Part shown: piece by piece, positions 51,457-63,781 of the stretch
Layout of the letters: each line of letters opens with the position of its first letter
Numbering within the stretch: position 1 is the stretch's first letter
Source of the DNA: Kocuria tytonicola
GTDB taxonomy: Bacteria; Actinomycetota; Actinomycetes; Actinomycetales; Micrococcaceae
NCBI RefSeq assembly: GCF_003687455.1
Contig: NZ_PHOA01000001.1
Coordinates: forward strand, 19,370-83,369
Direction of reading: 5' to 3'
DNA: 64,000 nt
Notes under the pieces: generated by a model
What the model was told of the DNA's origin: nothing
The model's database searches: none
The model's input: only the letters and a program-made list of their open reading frames with translations
Translations under genes and position numbers: made by a program

Positions 51457-54400
51457 GGTGCTCGCCCTCGGACGGCCCCTGGCCGAGCCCGCGGGTGGAG
51501 TCCTCCGTGACCCGCGGTGCACCCCGGCGCACCGCTGCGGCGGGCGAGATCTGCTGCTCCCCCTGCGCTTCTCCGAGACCCAGGTAGCGCTGCACGAGGC
51601 CCGCCACGGTCTGGGGATCCGTGAAGACCTCCACGGACCACAGGCTCACGTAGTTCCACCCGGCCCGTTCGAGCTGCTGCGGGAGCAGCCGGGAGCGCTC
51701 TCGCACGCTCAGACCCCGGCTGCGCTCCGAGCCGTCGGACTGCAGCGCCACGGGGATCCGCACCTGGGTCTCCGGGCCCGAGCGCTGCAGCACCGCGCCC
51801 GCGGAGAGGGACTCCGCGTCCGCGTGGGCGGCCATGTCCACGGCGTGCGCGTAGCCGGTGTGCACCGTGGCCCCCGCTCCGCGCAGCCGCCGCGCCAGAT
51901 CGGCCACGAGTGCATCCGTGGTCTCCTCGGCATCGGCCGTGGGCGCCGGTGCACGCTCCGAGGTGGTCTCCTCCCCGAACAGCACCTCGAGCATGTGGTA
52001 CATGTCCTTGGCCCCGTGCTGCAGGCGCCGTGGTTCCGTGTCCTTGGGATGGATGGACGTCACGATGTGCGTGTGGCGCCGGGCCCGGGTCATGCCCCGC
52101 ACGAACGCCTGACGACCGTCGCGGTCGGACAGCGAGCCCAGCTGCGGGGTGCTGCGCCCGGAGGTGGTGCGCCCGAAGCCGAGCGAGAAGATCACCGTGT
52201 CCCGCTCGATGCCCGCCGCCCGGTGCAGCTCCACCACACGGAAGGACTCCCGGCCCGGGGCGAAGAACTCCGCGGACTCGCCCGACTCGCGCAGCCTGCG
52301 CTGCACCGCCTGCGCCACGCGGGCGGCATGCAGCGCACTCGCGGTCACCACCGCCAGGGAGCGCTCCGGGTGCCGCGCGGCGTGGGCGAAGACGAGGTCC
52401 ACGGTGCGCTGCACCTCGGCCGACGGCGCCTGCACACCTTCGCTGCCTGCCGTGAGCACCCCCACGCCGTCCACCACGTACTCCGCGGACAGTCCCGTGG
52501 TGGCGCCCATGAGCTCGGAGGCGTACGGGACCCGGGTGAGGGCGCCGTCGTAGAACGCGTCGTTGAGGTAGGTGAACAGGCGCGGGTCCAGCGCCCGCCG
52601 CACCGAGGTGAGGGAGCGGGAGTCCACCACGCGCGAGAGCGCGTCGTACACGGAGTCCACCTCGGCCACCGGCTGGGGCACGTCCCGCGCGGAGACCTGG
52701 GGGGCCACGGTGAACGGCTGCGGGCCGCCCGCGTGGCGGTCACCGAACGCGATGACCTGGCGCGCCTTCACGATCGCGGGAAGGGCGGCCGCGAGGGGGG
52801 TGGACTCGGCGTCCAGGACCACCACGGTGTCCACCTGCTGCTCCTCGCCCAGCGTGGCGGTGAGCACGAGTGGGCTCGCGGTCCACACCGGCACGAGGGC
52901 CGGTGTGAGGTGCTGGACCCGGTCCAGCTGCTCGGTGCGCACCCGGCCGCTGCGGAGCATGTCCCGCAGCTCCCGCGCCTCGCGGGGAAAGCGTCTGGCG
53001 TCCCGTGCCCAGCGGGTCGCGAGCGCGTGCTCGAGGCGCGCCGGGGCGGAGGCGATGTGCGCCGAGTCCGCGCGGCGGAACGCGGACTCGGTGGCGCGCA
53101 GCCGGGACCCGTCCGGCATGGCCACGAAGTCGTCACCGCTGATCATGGCCTCCAGCACGGACTGCCACCAGGCGAGCTCCAGCTCGTCGTCCACCCGTTC
53201 CGCGGGCACACGGCGGGTCTCCAGGTCCTCCAGGAACTCCCCGAGGCCACGGGCGCGCAGGTCGTCCAGGAGCACGGTGCGCTCCGGCAGCGTGCTCAGG
53301 TGCGGCTCGTCGTTGATGAGCTCGTCCAGGATCTCCTGCAGCTCGTCCACCGAGGCGTTCTCGAGCCGCTGGGCAGTGGCCGAGCCCTCCAGCGCGATGG
53401 CCAGGCCCTCGAGGTCCTCCCGGAACCGGCGGTGGGTGCGCAGGGTCTCCTCGGCGCGGTCGGAGACGGCGGGCTGCTCCAGGGTGGTGGCCCACTGCCG
53501 CCAACGGTCCCGTTCCGACTGCACCTTCACGAGGGCCGCGTGCAGGTCCGAGAGGTGGACCCCGGGACGGATGTACTCCTTCGCGGCCTTGCGCAGGCGG
53601 GAGCGCTGCAGCCCGCTGAGCTCGATCTCGTGGTCGCGGCGCCAGGCCGCGGAGGCGGTGGCGGCAATCAGGTCCGTGACGGGCCGGTCGTAGATGTCCG
53701 GGGTCAGGTGGGCCAGGGAGTTGCCCACGTCGATCACGAGTTCCAGCTGCTGACCCCACTCCGCGATGCTCGTGCCCATCCGCAGGCCCGAGACCCCCAG
53801 GACGTGGCGCATCGCGGTGCTGAGGGTCGTCAGCTCCAGCAGCAGGGACTTGGCGAGGTCGTGCGCCTGGCGCGCCTCGTCGTCGTTGACCAGCCGGGCG
53901 CCGTGCCACGGGCCCGCCAGGGTGGCGGCGTCGAATGCCCCCAGCGCGGCCGCGCGCTGGAGCTGGCGGCGGACCTCGCCGCGGTGGGAGACGGCGTCCA
54001 GGACGGAGCGGCGGAAGCGCACGGTGGTCTGGGGCCCCGGCTCCCGCGCGGTGAGCTCCGCGAGCGCCTGCATGGCCTCGTACGGGGAGGCCTGCCACCG
54101 GGGTCGCCGGGTGTGCAGGGACTCCTCGTGCACGCGCAGCTGCTCACGGCTGCGCCGGAGCACGTCGTGGATCTGCTCGGTGGCCGGTTCCGCCGCGCGC
54201 TCGTTGCGGGCGACGGCGCGCACGAGCCGCTCGGCGACGTCGTCCGGGCTCAGGTGGGAGCCCAGCGGCAGGACGAGCGAGTCCAGGCCGGTGCGGTTCC
54301 AGGCCCGGGTGAACGCGGCGAGCGTGGTGCGGGACTCCCCGAGCACCAGGACGCTGCGGCCGCGGTGGACGAGGGCACCCACGGTGGCCACCACGGTGTC

Positions 54401-55363
54401 CACGGCGGCGGTGCCCACGGGAGTGCCCACCACGAAGCTCTCCCCCTGCTCGGCGAGGTCCACGACCTCCTGCTGGTTCGCGTCCAGGTCCGTGAGCAGC
54501 AGCTCGTCGGCGGGGTCCCGACGGTCGAGGGCGGGTGCGCGGCTGCTCACCTCCCGCACCACCGGGAGCTTGCCCACCTCCGGGTTCTTGAGCCGGGCCA
54601 GGTCCTCCACCAGCTGCGTGCGCGCAAGCACGTGCTCGTCCGCGGGACGCTCGTGCAGGTCCGCGAACGTGGACACCACCAGCTGGTGCTCCACGTGCAT
54701 CCCGGGAACGTGCGCGGCGAGCTGCCGCAGCGTCTCGAGCACGGGTGCGGGGTCCAGCTTGCGCGTGCCGTACGCGAGCCGGGACATCTCCGCCGTGGCG
54801 AGCTCCACCCCGTGGTCCTCACGCAGCCGCCGTACCAGGGCCGGGTTGAGGTGGGCCGGGCCCACGACGTGCAGCTCGAAGTCCTTGTGGTCCGGGCGCA
54901 GCTTGAGGCTCACGGGAGCGAGCAGCACCGGGGCGATGAACCGGCGGAGCCCGTCCGCCACCGGATCCGCGAGCCACGACGCCGTCCCGGCCGCGAGGTA
55001 CGCGGCGTCCAGGCCGTGGCCCACGGACAGTTCGTGGCTCTTGGTGCGCAGGGCGCGAGCGGAGCGCACAGCACGGTCGTAGGCGGGCGTGTCCTGGTGG
55101 ATCATCGTGGACAGCCGTGTGGGCCGCTGCATGAGCAACTGAGCCTGGCCCGAGGAGTTCGCCTCCGTGAGGTCGATGCAGACGTTGTCCACCTGGTTGA
55201 AGTCCAGGAGGGTGTCCGGTCCCGTGTACGCGTCCATCTGCTGGGTCCACGAGCGCAGGGACACGCGGGGACGCTCACCCCGTTCCGGTACGGCACCCGT
55301 GTCCTGGGGGGTCGATCGGGGGCTGTCCTGGGGTGCGGGTGTCGGCATGGTGCTCCTACTCAC
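51449..55363 (-). CDS. SF1-helicase-like protein with degenerate ATPase motifs and a C-terminal nuclease-like domain
   Basis: 1304 residues. The layout follows large SF1 (UvrD/Upf1-like) helicases: an N-terminal domain (about 50-200), NQQEVVDLAEQGESFVVGTP at the motif I position, DTVVVLDAES at the motif II position, and HRAAGIERDTVIFSLGFGR plus VRGMTRARRHTHIVTS at motifs V and VI. The Walker A loop reads GTPVGTAAVDT with no GK(S/T), and the DEXX box is DAES, so ATP hydrolysis is doubtful. The C-terminus (about 1180-1280: TGYAHAVDMAAHAD, then SLWSVEVFTDPQTV) resembles the MTES-type PD-(D/E)XK-like domain. ATG at 55363. Conserved-looking location beside guaA. Confidence 0.82.
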   Translation of the reverse strand: MSRSTMPTPAPQDSPRSTPQDTGAVPERGERPRVSLRSWTQQMDAYTGPDTLLDFNQVDNVCIDLTEANSSGQAQLLMQRPTRLSTMIHQDTPAYDRAVRSARALRTKSHELSVGHGLDAAYLAAGTASWLADPVADGLRRFIAPVLLAPVSLKLRPDHKDFELHVVGPAHLNPALVRRLREDHGVELATAEMSRLAYGTRKLDPAPVLETLRQLAAHVPGMHVEHQLVVSTFADLHERPADEHVLARTQLVEDLARLKNPEVGKLPVVREVSSRAPALDRRDPADELLLTDLDANQQEVVDLAEQGESFVVGTPVGTAAVDTVVATVGALVHRGRSVLVLGESRTTLAAFTRAWNRTGLDSLVLPLGSHLSPDDVAERLVRAVARNERAAEPATEQIHDVLRRSREQLRVHEESLHTRRPRWQASPYEAMQALAELTAREPGPQTTVRFRRSVLDAVSHRGEVRRQLQRAAALGAFDAATLAGPWHGARLVNDDEARQAHDLAKSLLLELTTLSTAMRHVLGVSGLRMGTSIAEWGQQLELVIDVGNSLAHLTPDIYDRPVTDLIAATASAAWRRDHEIELSGLQRSRLRKAAKEYIRPGVHLSDLHAALVKVQSERDRWRQWATTLEQPAVSDRAEETLRTHRRFREDLEGLAIALEGSATAQRLENASVDELQEILDELINDEPHLSTLPERTVLLDDLRARGLGEFLEDLETRRVPAERVDDELELAWWQSVLEAMISGDDFVAMPDGSRLRATESAFRRADSAHIASAPARLEHALATRWARDARRFPREARELRDMLRSGRVRTEQLDRVQHLTPALVPVWTASPLVLTATLGEEQQVDTVVVLDAESTPLAAALPAIVKARQVIAFGDRHAGGPQPFTVAPQVSARDVPQPVAEVDSVYDALSRVVDSRSLTSVRRALDPRLFTYLNDAFYDGALTRVPYASELMGATTGLSAEYVVDGVGVLTAGSEGVQAPSAEVQRTVDLVFAHAARHPERSLAVVTASALHAARVAQAVQRRLRESGESAEFFAPGRESFRVVELHRAAGIERDTVIFSLGFGRTTSGRSTPQLGSLSDRDGRQAFVRGMTRARRHTHIVTSIHPKDTEPRRLQHGAKDMYHMLEVLFGEETTSERAPAPTADAEETTDALVADLARRLRGAGATVHTGYAHAVDMAAHADAESLSAGAVLQRSGPETQVRIPVALQSDGSERSRGLSVRERSRLLPQQLERAGWNYVSLWSVEVFTDPQTVAGLVQRYLGLGEAQGEQQISPAAAVRRGAPRVTEDSTRGLGQGPSEGEHRA

Positions 55364-55444
55364 GAGTGCGCCGGTCTGCGCACCACGGGGGAGATGGGGC
55401 GGACCGGCGCACCGGAACTGACGGTGACTCTCAGGGTGCGGGAA

Positions 55445-57049
55445 TCACTCCCACTCGATGGTTCCCGGGGGCTTGGACGTGATGTCCAGGACCACCCGGT
55501 TGATCTCCTCCACCTCGTTGGTGATCCGGTTGGAGATCCGGGCCAGCAGCTCGGAGGGCAGGCGGGACCAGTCCGCGGTCATGGCGTCCTCGGAGCTCAC
55601 GGGGCGCAGCACGATCGGGTGGCCGTAGGTCCGGCCGTCGCCCTGCACGCCCACCGAGTGGACGTCCGCGAGCAGCACCACGGGCATCTGCCACACCTCG
55701 TCGTCCAGACCCGCCCGGGTGAGCTCCTCGCGGGCGATGGCGTCCGCACGCCGCAGGATGTCCAGCCGCTGCTCCGTGACCTCGCCGATGATGCGGATGC
55801 CCAGGCCCGGGCCGGGGAAGGGCTGGCGGCCCACGATGTTCTCCGGCAGACCCAGCTCGCGGCCCACCGCCCGGACCTCGTCCTTGAACAGTGCGCGCAG
55901 GGGTTCCACGAGCTCGAACTGCAGGTCCTCGGGCAGACCGCCCACGTTGTGGTGGCTCTTGATGTTGGCGGCGCCCTCGCCGCCCCCGGACTCGACGACG
56001 TCCGGGTAGAGGGTGCCCTGCACCAGGAAGCGCACGGGCTCGCCGTCCTGGGCCTCCTCGCGCAGCACCTTCTCCTCCGCGGCCTCGAACGCGCGGATGA
56101 ACTCGCGGCCGATGGCCTTGCGCTTGGTCTCCGGGTCCGTGACGCCCTTCAGCGCCTCCAGGAACCGCTCCTGCTCGCGCGCGATGTGCAGCTTCACGCC
56201 GGTGGCGGCCACGTAGTCCTTCTCCACCTGCGCCACCTCGTCCTGCCGCATCAGGCCGTGGTCCACGAGCACGCACGTGAGCCGGTCCCCGATGGCACGC
56301 TGCACGAGGGCGGCCGCCACCGCGGAGTCCACGCCGCCGGAGAGACCGCACAGCGCCTTGCCGTCGCCCACCTGGGCACGGATGGCGGCGACCTGCTCCT
56401 CGATGATGTTGCCGGTGGACCAGGTGGGGCTGAGCTGGGCGCCGTTGAACAGGAAGTTCTCCAGGACCTTCTGGCCGAAGGCCGAGTGCTTCACCTCGGG
56501 GTGCCACTGCACGCCGTAGAGACGGCGCTCACGGTTCTCGAAGGCCGCCACGGGGGCGCCCTCGGTGGTGGCCAGCGTGGTGAACCCCTCGGGGGCCGCG
56601 GTGACCGAGTCGCCGTGGCTCATCCACACGGTCTGCACGTCCGGCGTGCCGTCCAGCAGGGTGCCGATCCCGGCCTCGGTGGACGTGGCCGTGGTGGCGC
56701 CGTACTCGCGGACACCGGTGCGCTCCACGGTGCCGCCCAGCGCGTTGGCCATGACCTGGAACCCGTAGCAGATCCCCAGCACGGGCACACCGGCCTCGAA
56801 CAGCTCGGCGTCGCGCTGCGGCGCCCCGGGCGCGTACACGGAGGCGGGGCCGCCGGAGAGGATCAGTGCGGCGGGGTTGCGCTGCAGGATCTGCTCGGTG
56901 GACCAGGTGTGCGGGACGATCTCGGAGTACACGTTGGCCTCGCGCACCCGGCGGGCGATCAGCTGCGCGTACTGCGCACCGTAGTCGACCACGAGGACGG
57001 GGCGTTGCTCCAGCTCGCTCAGGTTGTCAGAGGTTTCAGTCACGCCCAC
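55445..57049 (-). CDS. guaA: GMP synthase (glutamine-hydrolysing)
   Basis: 534 residues; converts XMP to GMP with glutamine and ATP. Class I amidotransferase domain with catalytic Cys in [15 protein letters not shown] and His/Glu in [12 protein letters not shown]-loop ATP pyrophosphatase domain [16 protein letters not shown]-terminal dimerisation domain ending [12 protein letters not shown] at 57049; a GTG two codons later (57043) is equally possible. Works directly after GuaB, encoded 3 kb away on the same strand. Confidence 0.98.
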   Translation of the reverse strand: MGVTETSDNLSELEQRPVLVVDYGAQYAQLIARRVREANVYSEIVPHTWSTEQILQRNPAALILSGGPASVYAPGAPQRDAELFEAGVPVLGICYGFQVMANALGGTVERTGVREYGATTATSTEAGIGTLLDGTPDVQTVWMSHGDSVTAAPEGFTTLATTEGAPVAAFENRERRLYGVQWHPEVKHSAFGQKVLENFLFNGAQLSPTWSTGNIIEEQVAAIRAQVGDGKALCGLSGGVDSAVAAALVQRAIGDRLTCVLVDHGLMRQDEVAQVEKDYVAATGVKLHIAREQERFLEALKGVTDPETKRKAIGREFIRAFEAAEEKVLREEAQDGEPVRFLVQGTLYPDVVESGGGEGAANIKSHHNVGGLPEDLQFELVEPLRALFKDEVRAVGRELGLPENIVGRQPFPGPGLGIRIIGEVTEQRLDILRRADAIAREELTRAGLDDEVWQMPVVLLADVHSVGVQGDGRTYGHPIVLRPVSSEDAMTADWSRLPSELLARISNRITNEVEEINRVVLDITSKPPGTIEWE

Positions 57050-57085
57050 CAGTCTAGGACACGCGGTGCACTCCCCCGACGGCGC

Positions 57086-57679
57086 TCAGTACCGTTTGGC
57101 GGCCTTCGGATTGGCCGCGAGCTCCGCCTCGGTGGAGCGGTGGATCTTGCGCTCCACGATGAAGGAGAGGAACGGCACCACACCGCCCAGGGCCATCACC
57201 ACGAGCTGCGCGAACGGCCAGCGCATGAGGGACCACACCCGGAGGCAGGAGAGCAGGTAGACCACGTAGAACCAGCCGTGGACGATCAGGATCCACGTGG
57301 ACACGTTCACCCCGCCGGCCAGGTTCTCCAGGTCCAGGTTCTGCCACCCGAGGGCCACGGTCTCCCCCGTGGCCTTGTCGGTGCCACCGGCGATCAGGTC
57401 GTAGCCGAGCGCGTAGCGGGTGACCATCTCCGCCACGAGCAGCAGCAGGAACGTGCCGGAGACCCAGGCGCACACCTTGTAGATGCTCAGCGCGGTGCGG
57501 ATCTGCGCCTCGGTGCCCCCGAAGCGCCGGCGGGGCTTGAGGGCGGCCGCCTTGGCGCGCACGCTGTCGGGAACGGTGGCGCGCTCGGGGCTGGCGTCCT
57601 CGGGTGCGCTCACGCGCACGCCGTCGGTGCGGCGCACGGGGCGGGGCGTCGGATCGTGCTGCGGCGTGGAATCAGTCAT
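57086..57679 (-). CDS. DUF3817 membrane protein
   Basis: 197 residues. A polar N-terminus of about 60 residues precedes three membrane spans in the DUF3817 pattern: IYKVCAWVSGTFLLLLVAEM, then STWILIVHGWFYVVYLLSC and FAQLVVMALGGVVPFLSFI. Function unknown. ATG at 57679 overlaps the SURF1 gene stop by eight bases, an arrangement common in actinobacteria next to guaA. Confidence 0.9.
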   Translation of the reverse strand: MTDSTPQHDPTPRPVRRTDGVRVSAPEDASPERATVPDSVRAKAAALKPRRRFGGTEAQIRTALSIYKVCAWVSGTFLLLLVAEMVTRYALGYDLIAGGTDKATGETVALGWQNLDLENLAGGVNVSTWILIVHGWFYVVYLLSCLRVWSLMRWPFAQLVVMALGGVVPFLSFIVERKIHRSTEAELAANPKAAKRY

Positions 57680-58652
57680 CGTGGGCTCCCTTGTCGGATC
57701 GCGGTGCGGGGTCCGGGTCCGGGGTGCTGGACCCTGGCCCCACGGCGGGTTGGTCGTCGAAGTAGTAGTAGCACTGGTCCTGGGCGTCCCAGTAGTAGTA
57801 GGACTGCGCGTCCTCGTCCCAGAAGTAGTCGCCGTCGAAGTAGAAGTACTGCTCGGGGTTCTCCCGACGCAGGTGCTCGTCCCGCACGTAGCGCCACCAC
57901 AGGAAGAGGGCGAACCCCGCGAAGACCACCCACTCCACCGCGTAGAACAGGTTCAGCGCGTGGACGGAGGTGTCCGTGGGCTGCTGGTCGATCCGCAGCC
58001 TGGAGAGCCCATGGCCCATCGGCGTGGCCGACGCCGCCACGGTGCCGTCCTCGGCAATGGGCGCCGGGTACTGCCCGGGCGTCTCGGCGAAGGCCGCCAC
58101 GTACCCCGAGTAGAGCGGGACGTCCCACAGGTTGCTCAGCTGGGCGGAGGACACCGACCCCACCTGGCCGGGCTCGGTGGGCCTTCCTGGCAACGGGGCG
58201 TCGGTGGGCAGCAGCCGCCCGGTGACCCGGATCTCACCCGCGGGGGCCCGGGGCGCGTCGTCGGGGGTGGCCACCCAACCGCGGGCCACGGCGAGCCCCA
58301 GGTCCTCGTCCGCGGCGTCCCACCGCTTCTGGGAGTCGGGGAGCTCGAGCTCCGTGACCACCCAGTAGCCGGACACGCCGTCCTGGAGCCGACCGGGGAC
58401 CAGGACGGTGGTCTCCGGGCGGTACGTCCCCACCGCGGTCACCACGTGGTCCGCCTGCTGAGCCGTGGTCGACTCCCCGGGGCGCACCACGTTCTCCAGG
58501 TTGCTCACCCGGTCCTTGGCCGGGTCCGCCACGGTGGCCGACTCCAGGGACGTGTTGAGCTGCCACCGGCTGAGGAGAACGAACATGACCGCCACGAGCA
58601 GGGCTACCGCCAGGACGGCCAGTGAGCGGGGACGCAGGGCGGATTTCAGCAC
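57672..58652 (-). CDS. SURF1-family cytochrome oxidase biogenesis protein
   Basis: 326 residues. Two membrane spans, LAVLAVALLVAVMFVLLSRW near the N-terminus (with the SURF1 F-x-L-x-x-W-Q pattern) and YAVEWVVFAGFALFLWW near residue 245; the extracytoplasmic domain between includes GYWVVTELEL. SURF1 assists haem insertion into cytochrome c oxidase. After the second span comes an exceptional Tyr/Asp/Trp-rich tail (about 265-300) with repeats like YFYFDGDYFWDED and SYYYWDAQDQCYYYFDD. GTG at 58652. Confidence 0.9.
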   Translation of the reverse strand: MLKSALRPRSLAVLAVALLVAVMFVLLSRWQLNTSLESATVADPAKDRVSNLENVVRPGESTTAQQADHVVTAVGTYRPETTVLVPGRLQDGVSGYWVVTELELPDSQKRWDAADEDLGLAVARGWVATPDDAPRAPAGEIRVTGRLLPTDAPLPGRPTEPGQVGSVSSAQLSNLWDVPLYSGYVAAFAETPGQYPAPIAEDGTVAASATPMGHGLSRLRIDQQPTDTSVHALNLFYAVEWVVFAGFALFLWWRYVRDEHLRRENPEQYFYFDGDYFWDEDAQSYYYWDAQDQCYYYFDDQPAVGPGSSTPDPDPAPRSDKGAHDD

Positions 58653-58722
58653 GTCCCAACCCTACTGGTCACCCCTGTGCGTTCTCCACACACCGGGCGC
58701 CGCCGACGCGGCCCCCGGCGTG

Positions 58723-59844
58723 TCAGTCGCGGATCACCACGTCCGCGCGCTGGAACTCCTTGAGGTCCGAGTACCCCGTGGTGGCCATGGCCCGGCGCAG
58801 CGCGCCCATCACGTTGGAGGAGCCGTCCACGTGCCGGGAGGGTCCGTTGAGCAGCTCGTCCAGGGGGCCCACGGTTCCCACGTGCGTGCGCACGCCGCGC
58901 GGGGAGTGCGGGTTGTGCGCCTCGGCCCCCCACAGCCAGCCCTGGCCGGGGGCCTCCTCGGCCCGGGCGAGCAGCGTGCCGAGCATCACGGCGTCGGCGC
59001 CCATGGCGATCGCCTTGACGATGTCCCCGGAGGTTCCCAGGCCGCCGTCGGCGATCACGTGGACGTAGCGCCCGCCGGACTCGTCGAGGTAGTCCCGGCG
59101 GGCCGCGGCCACGTCCGAGATGGCCGAGGCCATGGCGGCGTGGATCCCCAGGATGGATTCCGTGCGCAGCGACGCACCGCCCCCGAAGCCCACGAGCACG
59201 CCCGCCGCACCCGTGCGCATCAGGTGCAGCGCCGGGGTGTATCCTGCCGCGCCGCCCACGATCACGGGGACGTCCAGGTCGTAGATGAACTGCTTGAGGT
59301 CCAGGGGGTCCTGGGTCTTGGACACGTGCTCGGCGGAGACCGTGGTGCCGCGGATGACGAAGAGGTCCACCCCGGCCTCGAGCACGGTGCGGTAGTGCTC
59401 CACCACGCGCTGCGGTGAGAGCGAGCCGGAGACGCTCACCCCGGCCTCGCGGATCTCGGCGAGGCGCGCGGTGATCAGCTCGGGCTGGATGGGCGCGGAG
59501 TAGAGCTCCTGCATGCGCCGGGTGGCCTGCGGGAGGTTGTCCGAGCTGAGGTCCGCGATCTCGTCGAGCACCGGCTGGGGGTCCTCGTAGCGGGTCCACA
59601 GGCCCTCGAGGTCCAGCACACCCAGCCCGCCCGCGCGGCCCAGGTCGATGGCCGTGGCCGGGGACATCACCGAGTCCATGGGTGCGCCCACCACCGGGAT
59701 GTCGAACTGGTAGGCGTCGATCTGCCAGGCCGTGCTCACGTCCTGCGGGTCGCGCGTGCGGCGCGAGGGCACCAGGGCGATCTCGTCCAGGCTGAACGTG
59801 CGGCGCGCGCGCTTCGAACGCCCGATTTCGATGTCGTAGCTCAC
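58723..59844 (-). CDS. guaB3: GuaB3-type IMP dehydrogenase-related protein
   Basis: 373-residue (beta/alpha)8 barrel of the IMPDH/GMP reductase superfamily, without the CBS pair of true GuaB. VVGAPMDSVMSPATAIDLGR and HVIADGGLGTSGDIVKAI are superfamily motifs. At the catalytic loop it reads GFGGGASLRTES where GuaB has GPGSICTTR, so the active-site Cys is missing and normal IMPDH or GMPR chemistry is unlikely; the true role is unknown. GTG at 59844 with an AAAGGA site. Just downstream of guaB. Confidence 0.93.
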   Translation of the reverse strand: MSYDIEIGRSKRARRTFSLDEIALVPSRRTRDPQDVSTAWQIDAYQFDIPVVGAPMDSVMSPATAIDLGRAGGLGVLDLEGLWTRYEDPQPVLDEIADLSSDNLPQATRRMQELYSAPIQPELITARLAEIREAGVSVSGSLSPQRVVEHYRTVLEAGVDLFVIRGTTVSAEHVSKTQDPLDLKQFIYDLDVPVIVGGAAGYTPALHLMRTGAAGVLVGFGGGASLRTESILGIHAAMASAISDVAAARRDYLDESGGRYVHVIADGGLGTSGDIVKAIAMGADAVMLGTLLARAEEAPGQGWLWGAEAHNPHSPRGVRTHVGTVGPLDELLNGPSRHVDGSSNVMGALRRAMATTGYSDLKEFQRADVVIRD

Positions 59845-59893
59845 GAGGGGTCCTTTCACGGCACGCGGGGCGCACCGAGGGTGTGCGGCGCGG

Positions 59894-61453
<1,560 letters not shown>

Positions 61454-61571
61454 CTACGGGCCACTCCCGGCAGCGCCCGAGCCGCACCGTCGCTGCGAGC
61501 GCCGTGGGCGACGACGCCGCCGCACTCCCGCGCGCGCCGGTTCGGGAACCTCCGGGAGCCGGGAAACGCCG

Positions 61572-61605
61572 CTGGCGTGGGACCACCGGGGTGGGCCCAC
61601 GCCAG
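61572..61605 (-). terminator. Hairpin terminator downstream of groEL
   Basis: CTGGCGTGGG (61572-61581) and CCCACGCCAG (61596-61605) form a perfect 10-base-pair stem, lengthened by flanking ACGCC/GGCGT, about 35 bases after the groEL stop on the minus strand. On that strand the stem is followed by GGCGTTTCCC. Likely ends the groESL transcript. Confidence 0.7.
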
Positions 61606-61638
61606 GGGCGTTGCGCCGTCAGCGGGACGGAACGGGGA

Positions 61639-63228
<1,590 letters not shown>

Positions 63229-63254
63229 TTAGAAATGCGTGCGGAACGAAGAGA

Positions 63255-63310
63255 CGTGCGCGGTGCCCGTGCGGCCCGCTTCCTGGCGGACGTCACGGGC
63301 ACCGCGCACG
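63255..63310 (-). other. Long perfect hairpin in the groES-groEL spacer
   Basis: CGTGCGCGGTGCCCGTG (63255-63271) and its exact reverse complement (63294-63310) form a 17-base-pair stem with a 22-base loop, between direct copies of GAAGAGACG on either side. It sits between the groES stop (63328) and groEL start (63219). It may act as an intra-operonic attenuator or mRNA stabiliser that sets the GroES:GroEL ratio. Confidence 0.8.
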
Positions 63311-63327
63311 AAGAGACGGTGGAGAAG

Positions 63328-63624
63328 CTACTTCTCGATGACGGCGAGCACGTCGCGTGCCGGGAGCACCAGGTACTCCTCGCCGTTGTACTTGACCTCG
63401 GTTCCGCCGTACTTGGAGAAGATGACCAGGTCACCCTCCTTGACGTCCACGGGGATGCGGTTGCCCTTGTCGTCCACGCGGCCCGGGCCCACGGCCAGGA
63501 CGGTGCCCTCCTGGGGCTTCTCCTTGGCGGTGTCCGGGATGACCAGACCGGAAGCGGTGGTCTGTTCAGCGGCCAGCGGCTGAACCACGATGCGATCCTC
63601 GAGAGGCTTGATGGAGACCGACAC
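63328..63624 (-). CDS. groS: Co-chaperonin GroES (Hsp10)
   Basis: 98 residues of the usual length: [20 protein letters not shown], the mobile loop [18 protein letters not shown] with the conserved Ile-Val/Leu tripeptide (LVI), and the roof region PGRVDDKG. Ends [16 protein letters not shown] at 63624 with an AAAGGGAGA ribosome-binding site. First gene of groESL, about 130 bases downstream of the CIRCE element. Confidence 0.98.
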   Translation of the reverse strand: MSVSIKPLEDRIVVQPLAAEQTTASGLVIPDTAKEKPQEGTVLAVGPGRVDDKGNRIPVDVKEGDLVIFSKYGGTEVKYNGEEYLVLPARDVLAVIEK

Positions 63625-63754
63625 GATCTCTCCCTTTCTTCTAGGCGTGTGAGACTGTGCGTCCTCGCGGTGCCACGGGGTCCCGCGGCGGAGGACGGCA
63701 CAGGCCAGTTGGCGTACCAACCGTCGTCGCGGTGCCGATTGAGCGCCTGGCCTT

Positions 63755-63781
63755 TTAGCACCCTCACCATGAGAGTGCCAA
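63755..63781. promoter_or_regulatory. CIRCE element (HrcA operator) upstream of groESL
   Basis: TTAGCACCC-TCACCATGA-GAGTGCCAA fits the CIRCE consensus TTAGCACTC-N9-GAGTGCTAA with two mismatches in total and exact nine-base spacing. It lies 131 bases upstream of the groES start, in the expected promoter region. Indicates heat-shock control by the repressor HrcA, whose gene is not in this window. Confidence 0.93.

Noticed and set aside
51050..58225. A plus-strand reading frame open for almost 2400 codons opposite the SF1-like gene, guaA and DUF3817
   Set aside because: It is antisense to well-supported genes, its translation is Arg/Gly/His-rich without any domain, and long stop-free antisense frames are expected in very GC-rich DNA.
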